Shown: one piece after another, positions 56,807 through 63,903 of the stretch
How positions within the stretch are numbered: the stretch's first letter is position 1
How the letters are laid out: every line of letters begins with the position of its first letter
DNA from: Vibrio tapetis subsp. tapetis
Lineage (GTDB): Bacteria > Pseudomonadota > Gammaproteobacteria > Enterobacterales > Vibrionaceae
Reading direction: 5' to 3'
Assembly (NCBI RefSeq): GCF_900233005.1
Contig: NZ_LT960612.1
Location: forward strand, 558,001 to 622,000
DNA length: 64,000 nt
Position numbers and translations under genes: made by a program
Notes under the pieces: generated by a model
The model's database searches: none
Seen by the model: only the letters and a program-made list of their open reading frames with translations
Told to the model about the DNA's origin: nothing

Positions 56807-57182
56807 TATTTTGTCCCCTCACCCACCTGTTCAAGCAACCAGCAATGTAAGAATACACAGCCATTCGAGATTAGAATGCAAAGCGCCCCCTTTCGCGACA
56901 TAGCTCTAGAGTAATTTGCTGATAATGCGCTGTTTCACATAGCCAAATGTGCTAATGTGCATATGCTATTTAAACCAGATAGATGGCGGTAGCTTGGAAG
57001 TAAACCGCGCTGTTGGCGGTTTAAAGACTGTTATATGAAATAGTCCCAAATTCAGGGGTTTAGGTATTCGTTCAGTGATCTTCGGCTATCAAGGTTCGGT
57101 CGTTGGTAAGTTCAATATCCATCAAGGATCGTGCTCATAAGGTTCTCTGTTCGCCTCATTTAATATCGTATTCGTGTGTTGA
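56807..57182. other. Left flank of the cassette region
   Basis: No credible gene. It contains a perfect 8-bp inverted repeat TAAACCGC/GCGGTTTA (57001-57023) followed by AGACTGTTATATG, which could be the edge of an attC-like or attI-like site, but the conserved boxes are not clear. Composition changes toward AT-rich cassette DNA. Confidence 0.4.
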
Positions 57183-57434
57183 ATGTCAGCCTGTTCAAAG
57201 TTGTTGTTAGTATGGGTTTCACGGGTATTATTGTTTGTGTTGCCAGTTTTCCATTGTGACTTTTGTTCTTTCAATAGGATTCTGTGCCAGTTGAAAATCA
57301 GTAATTCTTTGCTTCTTCAAGTCAGTGGAAACGGCGCTGAATCACGGTGGCTCGCAAAACCTGATTTAAAGCACGAGCTTCAGCATTTCAACATGTTACG
57401 GTGGTTGAACGAGAGCAAGTCGAACCGCATATAA
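57183..57434 (+). CDS. Possible integron-cassette frame
   Basis: An 83-residue frame ending at the following attC. It starts with a hydrophobic segment (MSACSKLLLVWVSRVLLFVL) and ends in a charged part. Similar frames are common in vibrio cassettes, often of doubtful translation. No ribosome site is convincing. Confidence 0.3.
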   Translation: MSACSKLLLVWVSRVLLFVLPVFHCDFCSFNRILCQLKISNSLLLQVSGNGAESRWLAKPDLKHELQHFNMLRWLNESKSNRI

Positions 57435-57550
57435 CAAGCGCTTCAAGTTGATTCGCAACGCATGGCATTTTTGGTTCAAATCAGTTTGGTGTTTACGGTG
57501 CAATGCAGGAAGTTCGGTTTCGTTGCTCACAACTTAAGCGAGCGTTGAAG
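57430..57550 (+). repeat. attC site (VCR/VPR-like)
   Basis: TAACAAGCGCTTCAAGTTG at the left and ACTTAAGCGAGCGTTGA at the right are complementary with a one-base bulge; the middle has CGCAACGCATGGCATTTTTGG. GCGTTGA fits the R' box with the cut between G and TT. About 120 bases, as typical for vibrio attC sites. Confidence 0.88.
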
Positions 57551-57564
57551 CTGTAGAATTTCTC
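57550..57564. repeat. Left inverted repeat of the IS
   Basis: GCTGTAGAATTTCTC; the reverse complement lies at 59358-59372 without mismatch. Confidence 0.85.
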
Positions 57565-57722
57565 GATTTTTCACCGATTTCCCATGTTTTTATCGTCATT
57601 AATCCTACTGGCAACGGCGTAAATACTGCTCGATGGTAGCGGCCTTTATCATGGTAAGGAAAGATAGAGCGACAGGATGAGAGTTAATTTGGGTTTTTCG
57701 CTGATTTTAGAGGTTTTACCCT

Positions 57723-59252
57723 CTAGATGATGCAATTCCGTAGCTTTTCCATGTTGTGAAGCATGCTGAACATCGCCCATTGGGCGTTCACTTTCTCTTG
57801 TCCTCTTAGCGTAAATCGATTCATCTGTTTGTTGACGGTGATGTTGCCAAAAACAGGTTCAACACACCCAAGCCGTTTACTGTATTGCCGCCTTCCTTCT
57901 GGGCTATCAATCTTGTCTTTCATGGCTTGCATGTGGTCAAAGTCTTTGGTGTTTTTGTAGATGAAGAAGACTTGTCGACCGACTTGCTTGCCAGGCGGTT
58001 TTCTCATGCACAGCGGTTGATGAACGCATTGTCTGCAGTCGTTTAGGTATCCACAAAACTGAGCACCACGCTCTCCACGGATGACGGCGTTCTTGCTGCT
58101 CAGCCGCATCATATTTCCTGCAGGGCATCGGCAAGTCATGTCGTCTTGGTTGAACTCGAACATAGAAATGGAGTAACAGGTTTTACCTGTTTTCGAGCGT
58201 TTCTTTCGTTTTTTCGCTTGCTCGGTCTGATAGGTTTCACTGTTTTGAAACAGCGGATTACGGCTGCGAAATCCAGTGTCTGCTATGTAACAATCATAAG
58301 GAGTCTCAGACAGGAACTTGAGGTTGGTTTTACTATGAAATCCGCTGTCTGCGGTGAACTTGGTGGTGCGCTTTGAGCTGTTGGGTAGCTTCTCTAATTG
58401 TTCTTTCAAAGCGAGCACTGCAGGCTTTAATGTTTGCTGTTCACCAACGCTTCCCCACACTTGGCTGTGTAAAATAATTTGGTGCTTGTCATCCGTGATG
58501 GCGATGCCGTTATAACCTTGAATCGTACCTTTTGAGGTGGTCATTTTAGCGCTGTCATTGTCCGTGATGTTGCTTTTTACGGGTTTTTTACTGCTGCCCA
58601 ATTTGTCTTTAGTGCTCGCCAGAAATGAACCTATTTTATCGGCGCTGCTATCAAGCTTTTGTTTTTGTCTTAGGTCTTGTTCGATAACTTCATTTGGGAG
58701 CGAATCTTGGCTTTGATGACGCTCGATAATTCGCTGGCTCGCCCGCTGTAGTTTTTCTTTTTTACGGCGAAGCTCTTCGTGTGTGCCACTCCATTCCTTA
58801 CTGGCATTGGATGAAATTTTACAGCCATCAATAGCAAACATGTTACGGCCTATTAGGCCTTGTTCATCGCATATCATGAGAACCTGAGTGAACAGTGGTT
58901 CGATGGTGTCCTTCATTTGTGCGATGAAAGCCGCGATAGTGGTGAAGTGTGGTCGCTCGTCGCCCGATAAGCACATGAAAGTGACATTGTTGATGCAGGC
59001 TCTTTCTATGCGTCGGCTAGTTAACATGCCGAGGGAATAGGCGTAAAAAATAACCTTAAGCATGATGGAGGGTGGATAAGCCGCCGCCCCGTTTTTGTCG
59101 TTGTGGTAGTGCGCATCAAAGGGCGAGAGGTCGAGGTGGTTATCGACAATGTGGGAAATCGCATACTCAATAGTTCCGGGGATGAGTTGTTCATCGATGA
59201 TGATAGGGACGAACATGTTTTGGTTCGAGTAATCGGTTTTGAAGTTGGGCAT
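57723..59252 (-). CDS. IS1182-family transposase
   Basis: A 509-residue DDE-type transposase. The N-terminal domain (about 1-120, DUF772-like, AAYPPSIMLKVIFYAYSLGM) is followed by the catalytic part with FAIDGCKISSNASKEWSGTH, a second acidic region FTADSGFHSKTNLKFLSE, and a C-terminal segment with cysteines (CRCPAGNMMRLSSKN, CRQCVHQPLCMRKP) and YSKRLGCVEPVFGNIT. The frame is complete, so the element could be active. Confidence 0.93.
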   Translation of the reverse strand: MPNFKTDYSNQNMFVPIIIDEQLIPGTIEYAISHIVDNHLDLSPFDAHYHNDKNGAAAYPPSIMLKVIFYAYSLGMLTSRRIERACINNVTFMCLSGDERPHFTTIAAFIAQMKDTIEPLFTQVLMICDEQGLIGRNMFAIDGCKISSNASKEWSGTHEELRRKKEKLQRASQRIIERHQSQDSLPNEVIEQDLRQKQKLDSSADKIGSFLASTKDKLGSSKKPVKSNITDNDSAKMTTSKGTIQGYNGIAITDDKHQIILHSQVWGSVGEQQTLKPAVLALKEQLEKLPNSSKRTTKFTADSGFHSKTNLKFLSETPYDCYIADTGFRSRNPLFQNSETYQTEQAKKRKKRSKTGKTCYSISMFEFNQDDMTCRCPAGNMMRLSSKNAVIRGERGAQFCGYLNDCRQCVHQPLCMRKPPGKQVGRQVFFIYKNTKDFDHMQAMKDKIDSPEGRRQYSKRLGCVEPVFGNITVNKQMNRFTLRGQEKVNAQWAMFSMLHNMEKLRNCII

Positions 59253-59357
59253 AACCGTGTCTTGTGGCGAATAATTTAGATTAGATCACAAGGAGTTAGT
59301 GCGTTCAAGTTCATATCGTGATGAAATGGCGGCAGGATCAGAATTGAGACGGGCGAG

Positions 59358-59372
59358 GAGAAATTCTACAGC
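59358..59372. repeat. Right inverted repeat of the IS
   Basis: GAGAAATTCTACAGC, the exact complement of the left end. Confidence 0.85.
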
Positions 59373-59495
59373 CTCGTTAGTAAGCCAGCTGTTTAAGTTC
59401 TCAATTTTTATGAGTGGTGGTTCATTTTGTGCTGCTATTTCGCGGGTTTCAAAGCGGATGTAATCGCTGGAATCTTGTAGGTTTCTTTGGTGCAA
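59373..59495 (-). pseudogene. Cassette frame truncated by the IS
   Basis: A minus-strand frame MHQRNLQDSSDYIRFETREI... enters the IS at 59372. Removing the IS (joining 57549 to 59373) lets it continue through the attC as NARLSCEQRNRTSCIAP and stop, the same ending as another cassette frame at 61697. This indicates that the frame was intact before insertion. Function unknown. Confidence 0.55.
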
Positions 59496-59685
59496 CGCCC
59501 CCGCTAGCTATTCAGGTTTTGTTTAGTTCATTTGTTCGGTGGTCTGTGCCTAACAGTAGTTTCGCTTTTGTGGACGCTCCGGTTTTGGTTACTCCTGAGT
59601 GCAGCTGGCCGGGTGTGGATAGTGTGTCATGTTTAGCAGAGATTCGTGATTGCTGAGAGATCAGCGTGCAACGGAACCCCCGTTA

Positions 59686-59788
59686 CTAACAAGTCACTCA
59701 AGCAGACGCTGTAACCTATGGCATTTTTGGTTTGAAGTTTTGTGGGCTTTGTAGGAGCAGCGTTTGCGCTACTTAGCTCTGCGTTAAA
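59686..59788 (+). repeat. attC site
   Basis: It begins TAACAAGTCACTCAAGCAG, has CTATGGCATTTTTGGTTTGA in the middle and ends CTTAGCTCTGCGTTAAATG. The conserved middle matches the neighbouring attC sites; the outer stems pair less well. The end overlaps the start of the next gene. Confidence 0.75.
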
Positions 59789-60636
59789 TGTCTAGTTTTA
59801 AAACAGGTGAAAAATTGAAATTTCTTGTTGCTGCAGTAACTGCATTCCTTATCGGAATTGGAGGACTATGGGCTCTTTGGTTAGAGAACAAAACGCCAAA
59901 TGTACTCTCATTTCTTACAACTATCTTTACTGGTTTTGCCGCTATAGGCACAGCATATGCAGCTTATGCTGCATCTGAGTCTGCGAAAATCTCAGAAAAG
60001 GCTTCTAATATTTGGAAGCAACAAATGTCTATAGACATTGAACTTGCAGAGGCTAAAGAGTTAAAGGTATGTCTTAATGATTGGCATAGAAGATTTATTG
60101 CTGAAGCATACAAGAAAAACCAAACCCTTAATGAGTTACTTCAGGGGGTCTTAGAAAGCCCCCATGCTATTAAACAAGTTCAGATTGATCATTTTCAAAA
60201 GTATATTGATGACTTAAATCTTTCTTGGAGCAATCTAGAGTCCGCATTTGATCGTGCGAATTTTGTTGGACATAGTTTTGAGCAAAGGCTTCGTCTGAGG
60301 CGCCTGCATATAGCGCATAGAAGAGCATTGAATAAATATGTGGAGTATCTAATGTTTAATAATAGGATGAACCTGCATCACGAAGGATTAATCGAATTAT
60401 TGACAACGATTTATCATATTAATGATTGGGCTCAACAGGATGTGAATGGACAACCATTATATCGAGTAGAAATTGAATTGATCGACGATAATGGAACACT
60501 TTCTCTTTGCAAAAAAGATGATGGTACTAGCGTCTATGATAGTTTGCATAATAGCGTAGAAGGTTGGATATTAAATACTAATGTTTACGTTGATCATAAA
60601 ATTGAAGAAATCAGAAGTCGTGTTATAGACATTTAA
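59788..60636 (+). CDS. Cassette-encoded membrane protein of unknown function
   Basis: A 282-residue protein with two N-terminal membrane helices (about 11-29 and 38-60, FLTTIFTGFAAIGTAYAAYA) and a long cytoplasmic, mainly helical part (from residue 70). Its AT-rich composition differs from the Vibrio core genes. The start lies at the end of the attC site, as usual for a cassette gene. I do not recognise the family; phage defence is one possibility for such cassette proteins but there is no direct evidence. Confidence 0.75.
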   Translation: MSSFKTGEKLKFLVAAVTAFLIGIGGLWALWLENKTPNVLSFLTTIFTGFAAIGTAYAAYAASESAKISEKASNIWKQQMSIDIELAEAKELKVCLNDWHRRFIAEAYKKNQTLNELLQGVLESPHAIKQVQIDHFQKYIDDLNLSWSNLESAFDRANFVGHSFEQRLRLRRLHIAHRRALNKYVEYLMFNNRMNLHHEGLIELLTTIYHINDWAQQDVNGQPLYRVEIELIDDNGTLSLCKKDDGTSVYDSLHNSVEGWILNTNVYVDHKIEEIRSRVIDI

Positions 60637-60656
60637 AAAAGCCATCAATACGACCA

Positions 60657-60756
60657 CCAACGCTCGGCATTCTAGGTCTAAATTCGCTGTGGTGTGTTCG
60701 GTGGTCTATCAACATTATCGTAATACGTTGTGGCGTATTATGGAGTGCGTTAGTTT
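60657..60756 (+). repeat. Probable attC site of another type
   Basis: It starts CCAACGCTCGGCATT and ends GTGCGTTAG, with central GTGGTGTGTTCGGTGGTC. The GCGTTAG box and partial outer complementarity fit attC, but less clearly than the others. Confidence 0.5.
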
Positions 60757-60775
60757 GCTACAGGCTAGCGGTTAA

Positions 60776-61273
60776 CTAGCCTAAGTTCGCTCTTACGTCA
60801 GAAATGGTAATAAAGAGTTTGTTTTCTGAGTCTTGAAACGTTTGGAATCCATAGCGCTCGTAGAAGTGTTTCGCGCCGTCTTTGGCGTCAACAATAACTA
60901 CAGGGAATGCGACACTATCACTGGCAGCTAGTAGCTTTCTGAGTGCATCAATCAGCAACCATTCGCCAAATCCTTTTCCTTTGTAGCGGTCATCGACAGC
61001 TAAGCGGGCTATTAAACCACCAGAGGTGGATGATTGGTGTTTTTTCTGTAGTTTGTCGGGTAAAGCTTTCAAATCAATTGGTGTCATTGTCAGCGTGTAA
61101 AAACCAATGATATGCGAGTTATCATTATCATCTTCTAAAACGAAAGTTCTGGTGTTGTCTTTCTTTGCTTGTTGACTCGCCATAATCTTCAGATAGTTAT
61201 TAAGAGCTTCAATGCCACAGTTGAACCGGTTTCTATCATGTTTTGCTTTTTCTAGAAGTACCGTGTTCATCAT
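60776..61273 (-). CDS. GNAT acetyltransferase toxin of a TacAT/AtaRT-like TA pair
   Basis: A 165-residue acetyltransferase with the acetyl-CoA loop VDDRYKGKGFGEWLLIDAL and the active-site region HFYERYGFQTF with a conserved tyrosine. Such GNAT toxins acetylate aminoacyl-tRNA and stop translation. The N-terminal NRFNCGIEALNNYLKIMASQ is typical. It overlaps the DUF1778 antitoxin gene by four bases. It is minus-strand in a cassette bounded by attC sites, with its own promoter. Confidence 0.92.
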   Translation of the reverse strand: MMNTVLLEKAKHDRNRFNCGIEALNNYLKIMASQQAKKDNTRTFVLEDDNDNSHIIGFYTLTMTPIDLKALPDKLQKKHQSSTSGGLIARLAVDDRYKGKGFGEWLLIDALRKLLAASDSVAFPVVIVDAKDGAKHFYERYGFQTFQDSENKLFITISDVRANLG

Positions 61274-61542
61274 TGAGTTTTGCTATCGTAGCGGTCAGAA
61301 GCAGCTTTCAATTTTGAGTTGATTGTTGAAGGACGGTCTAAAGCGTCCATAAGTAACATGGCATCAGCTTGGCTAAGTTTAAGTGCTTGCTCTCGTTCAA
61401 TTACTTGTTTGGCTTTTTCGATAGCAGCACTTAGAACAAATGAGTTAATACTAGACATACCAGCAATTGCAGCTGCTTTTGTCAGTAGGTTTTGTGTATC
61501 GACATCAACTCTAGCAGTGATGCGAGGTAAAGTATTAGCCAT
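61270..61542 (-). CDS. DUF1778 (ribbon-helix-helix) antitoxin
   Basis: A 90-residue antitoxin with an N-terminal ribbon-helix-helix part (PRITARVDVDTQNLLTKAAA) and a C-terminal tail (MLLMDALDRPSTINSKLKAA) that should block the GNAT toxin. GGGAG lies 7 bases before the ATG. It probably represses its own promoter through the two palindromic sites just upstream. Confidence 0.92.
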   Translation of the reverse strand: MANTLPRITARVDVDTQNLLTKAAAIAGMSSINSFVLSAAIEKAKQVIEREQALKLSQADAMLLMDALDRPSTINSKLKAASDRYDSKTQ

Positions 61543-61557
61543 AATGTGACTCCCTAT

Positions 61558-61629
61558 TGTGTCAAAATGTCACATGCGTATTATGGTCTTAAAATGAGCG
61601 TTAAGCAATCATTGTGTCACTTTGGCACA
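61558..61629. promoter_or_regulatory. Paired operators upstream of the antitoxin
   Basis: TGTGTCAAAATGTCACA (61558-61574) and TGTGTCACTTTGGCACA (61613-61629) both fit TGTGnCAnnnTGnCACA and lie 55 bases apart. They flank the likely minus-strand promoter and are good candidates for antitoxin/toxin complex binding. Confidence 0.75.
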
Positions 61630-61633
61630 CAAA

Positions 61634-61753
61634 ACTAACAATCGCTTCAAGCTGATTCTCAACGCGTGGCATTTTTGGTTCAAATCAGTTTAGTGTTTAC
61701 GGTGCGATGCAGATAGTCCGGTTTCGTTGCTCATAACTTAAGCGAGCGTTAAT
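61634..61753 (+). repeat. attC site (VCR/VPR-like)
   Basis: TAACAATCGCTTCAAGCTG... TAACTTAAGCGAGCGTTAATT; nearly identical to the attC at 57430, with the same CGCGTGGCATTTTTGG middle. Confidence 0.9.
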
Positions 61754-61903
61754 TTTGTATCGCCGATGATTCCGCACTTCTCTACCTAGGCGAGGAACTG
61801 ATAGGACACGGCGATGTTTAATGCTGTTGGCTTGGAAGTCAAAATGCCATTTGGCTTGGACTGCAATGAGGCCATTCCACCACATCATGATTTCAGCGAG
61901 CAA
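61697..61903 (-). CDS. Small minus-strand cassette frame, copy 1
   Basis: A 68-residue frame, MLAEIMMWWNGLIAVQAKWH..., ending in the attC as NARLSYEQRNRTICIAP. A second copy (63046-63273) has the same N-terminal 50 residues. Repeated conservation hints at a function, but the ribosome site is weak and the frame could simply follow repeated DNA. Confidence 0.35.
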   Translation of the reverse strand: MLAEIMMWWNGLIAVQAKWHFDFQANSIKHRRVLSVPRLGREVRNHRRYKINARLSYEQRNRTICIAP

Positions 61904-61998
61904 CGGATGCTCTTAACGTCATATAACGAAGTTGCTCACGAACATCAGAGCCATCAAGCACGCTCTTTGTGGCAAGTATCAGAGAATTAAGCCGTTAT
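61749..61998. repeat. Duplicated cassette, copy 1
   Basis: About 248 bases recur at 63119-63367 with about 16 mismatches by eye (roughly 94% identity). The last 90 bases, including the attC, are almost identical. Confidence 0.9.
61921..61998 (+). repeat. Short attC site
   Basis: It begins ATATAACGAAGTTGCTC and ends GAATTAAGCCGTTAT, with a TCTTTGTGGC middle. The same sequence occurs at 63292-63367. Confidence 0.65.
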
Positions 61999-62399
61999 AT
62001 TTTCGGAGCCTCATAATTACTCGAGAATTCGTGCGATCTAAGCTTATCTAAAAATGCTTCATCCATAATATTAAGCTCTAATTCACGAAAAGCATCTTTT
62101 GTGTCGAATAAGTAATCATATTCCGTTTCTATTTGAACTACCATATCAGAGCCAACAGTTTCAATAAGCTTTATTCTAAGTGCACTTATATCTTGAGAAG
62201 GTATTTCATTTAAACAATCATTTACGATTTTCGAAGATAAATAAAAGATAGAGTAGAATTGGAGCTCTGGTTCTACTTTATGTAACCAATGATCTTTGGT
62301 TATGGAAAACTTTTTTTCAGTTTCACAGTCTAAAGCAAAAACGCTCGAAAAAGGGAACAATAACAGCGCTATCAATAGGATGAGTTTACAAGCTTTCAT
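61995..62399 (-). CDS. Exported cassette protein of unknown function
   Basis: A 134-residue protein with signal peptide (MKACKLILLIALLLFPFSSV, cleaved near FAL) and an acidic, mainly helical mature part with two cysteines. The start ATG at 62399 is used; a GTG two codons earlier is possible. It overlaps the preceding small gene. It has no recognised family. Confidence 0.65.
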   Translation of the reverse strand: MKACKLILLIALLLFPFSSVFALDCETEKKFSITKDHWLHKVEPELQFYSIFYLSSKIVNDCLNEIPSQDISALRIKLIETVGSDMVVQIETEYDYLFDTKDAFRELELNIMDEAFLDKLRSHEFSSNYEAPKI

Positions 62400-62622
62400 A
62401 CACACACACCCAAAATTTAAGCTCTTTACCAGTTTTATTCGTGTAATGCCTCAAGGCTTCGTTCTTTATTATTTTCCTTGTAATAGCTGGAATGGAAGTC
62501 GCCCCGCGAGTGAAAGTTTCCCAGTCTGCAGTTGATATATTGTATGTGGTTGTTGCAAAAGTATTTTTAAAGAAAATTTGATATATTGCTGTTGAACCGT
62601 AGAGAGCACTCAAAAGTTTCAT
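62386..62622 (-). CDS. Small cassette protein of unknown function
   Basis: A 78-residue protein, MKLLSALYGSTAIYQIFFKN..., with mixed helical composition. It overlaps the start of the exported-protein gene by 14 bases, which suggests an operon of two. A GTG three codons upstream is an alternative start. The family is not recognised. Confidence 0.55.
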   Translation of the reverse strand: MKLLSALYGSTAIYQIFFKNTFATTTYNISTADWETFTRGATSIPAITRKIIKNEALRHYTNKTGKELKFWVCVYESL

Positions 62623-62767
62623 ATTCTGCACTTTTTAACTGCCATTTTATTCCCCTTAATAAAAGCTGTTATCGATGATACGTGTTCAAATTTGTGATTG
62701 TAGGTTGAAAGAAGAGAATTGCGAGTTGGCGCTCAAGATGTAGTCAATTTATCAGCCGTATAACTGG

Positions 62768-62998
62768 ATGTATAAACATAACAGATCAGGATTAAGCGTT
62801 GCGCAGCCAGCGTTAAATCCCGAGGAATCCTTTCCCGAATCAGGGCGCATTCCACCTGAGTTGGAACACTTAAGTTACCGTGAGGTTGTGGTCAGTCCTT
62901 GCCGTATTTTCTACAAATTTGATGGTAAATGCGTACATATTCTTTTCATTATGCGGGCTGAAAGAGATTTACGTAACTTCTTAATCAGTAATCAGTAA
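62768..62998 (+). pseudogene. RelE/ParE-family toxin fragment
   Basis: The C-terminal part, PESGRIPPELEHLSYREVVV with CRIFYKFDGKCVHILFIMRA and ERDLRNFL, is a good match to the end of RelE/ParE toxins. The first about 20 codons are unrelated and the N-terminal half of a normal (about 95-residue) toxin is missing. No antitoxin gene is beside it, so it is a remnant, perhaps fused by a deletion of cassette boundaries. Confidence 0.75.
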
Positions 62999-63014
62999 GC
63001 AATGGATCTGACGG

Positions 63015-63123
63015 CTAACAAATTGCTTAAGAGTGACGGCTAACCTCATAACTCCCCCAGCCCTGAATTGTGTGTCAGCCTTTCATATTCGAACATACCC
63101 CATTGGTCTTGAGATTCGTTAAT
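63015..63123 (+). repeat. attC site
   Basis: Starts CTAACAAATTGCTTAAGAG and ends GTCTTGAGATTCGTTAAT; the ends are complementary with mismatches. It follows the toxin fragment and precedes the second copy of the duplicated cassette. Confidence 0.65.
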
Positions 63124-63273
63124 TTTGTATTGCCGATGATTTCGATCTTCTCTTCCGAGACGAGGAACTGATAGGACACGGCGATGTTTAATACTGTTCG
63201 CTTGGAAGTCAAAATGCCACTTGGCTTGGACTGCAATGAGGCCATTCCACTGCATCACGATTTCAGCAAGCAA
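63046..63273 (-). CDS. Small minus-strand cassette frame, copy 2
   Basis: A 75-residue frame, MLAEIVMQWNGLIAVQAKWH..., sharing about 50 N-terminal residues with 61697-61903. The tail differs because each copy runs into a different attC. Translation is uncertain. Confidence 0.35.
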   Translation of the reverse strand: MLAEIVMQWNGLIAVQAKWHFDFQANSIKHRRVLSVPRLGREDRNHRQYKINESQDQWGMFEYERLTHNSGLGEL

Positions 63274-63367
63274 CGGATGCTCTTAGCGTCATATAACGAA
63301 GTTGCTCACGAACATCAGAGCCATCAAGCACGCTCTTTGTGGCAAGTATCAGAGAATTAAGCCGTTA
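63119..63367. repeat. Duplicated cassette, copy 2
   Basis: Second copy of the 248-base cassette, about 94% identical to 61749-61998. Confidence 0.9.
63292..63367 (+). repeat. Short attC site, copy 2
   Basis: Same ATATAACGAAGTTGCTC ... GAATTAAGCCGTTAT as at 61921-61998. Confidence 0.65.
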
Positions 63368-63486
63368 TTTGTGAATCGAGGGGCATTGGTTTTGTAAGGG
63401 TTGCTGTAGAATCTGAATATCGCGCATCGTGAGGGCATCCGCAAGAGCTTTGCGTTATATGTTTCATCAATTTGGGAGCTGTTTCA

Positions 63487-63903
63487 ATGTCATATTCTAA
63501 GGCTAGTTGTCTTTGTGGTGCGGTAAAAATCAAGGCTGAAAACATTAATCCTAAGTTTACGGTTTGCCATTGTCAGTCATGTCGAACTTGGGGAGGTGCT
63601 CCATTTTTCGCGGTGAAATGTGGTACTCAAGTAAAAATGGAAGGGATTGATAGCGTAAAAATGTACAAGTCTTCCTCTTGGGCTTCTCGAGGTTTCTGTT
63701 CTGAGTGTGGTACCCACTTGTTCTATAAATTCAAAGAAACAGGCGAGTACAATATGCCCGTTGGTTTGTTTCCAGATTTAGAAGGATTGGAAATGGACAT
63801 GCAGTATTTTAGTGACATGCGCCCAAGCTATTACTGCTTTGCGAATGAGACTAAGGAAATGACTACCGAAGAAATCATGACCTACTTTGCGGATAAGGTG
63901 TAA
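63487..63903 (+). CDS. GFA-family (glutathione-dependent formaldehyde-activating-like) protein
   Basis: A 138-residue zinc-binding protein, starting MSYSKASCLCGAVKIKAENI. The cysteine ligands are in CLCGAVKI, CHCQSCRTWGGAPFF and FCSECGTHLFYKF, the family pattern. GGGAG lies 8 bases before the ATG at 63487. GFA homologues are carbon-sulfur lyase-like enzymes; most, including this one, have no proven substrate. It is the cassette gene after the second duplicated cassette. Confidence 0.9.
   Translation: MSYSKASCLCGAVKIKAENINPKFTVCHCQSCRTWGGAPFFAVKCGTQVKMEGIDSVKMYKSSSWASRGFCSECGTHLFYKFKETGEYNMPVGLFPDLEGLEMDMQYFSDMRPSYYCFANETKEMTTEEIMTYFADKV

Larger units (their letters stand above)
57550..59372 (-). 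mobile_element. IS1182-like insertion sequence
   Basis: About 1.82 kb. The ends are a perfect 15-bp inverted repeat: GCTGTAGAATTTCTC at 57550-57564 and its complement at 59358-59372. Between them is one intact transposase gene, with 158 and 105 bases of non-coding DNA. No target duplication is visible. It sits directly at the right edge of an attC site and cuts a small minus-strand frame. Confidence 0.85.

Noticed and set aside
57690..57722. Alternative IS boundary near 57690 and 59270 (partial GCGAA match)
   Set aside because: Only about 8 shared bases with mismatches, while the 15-bp perfect repeat further out is far stronger.
59414..59656. 80-codon plus-strand cassette frame
   Set aside because: No ribosome site, unusual composition (rich in F, S, W, P), and the minus-strand frame reconstructed across the IS is better supported.
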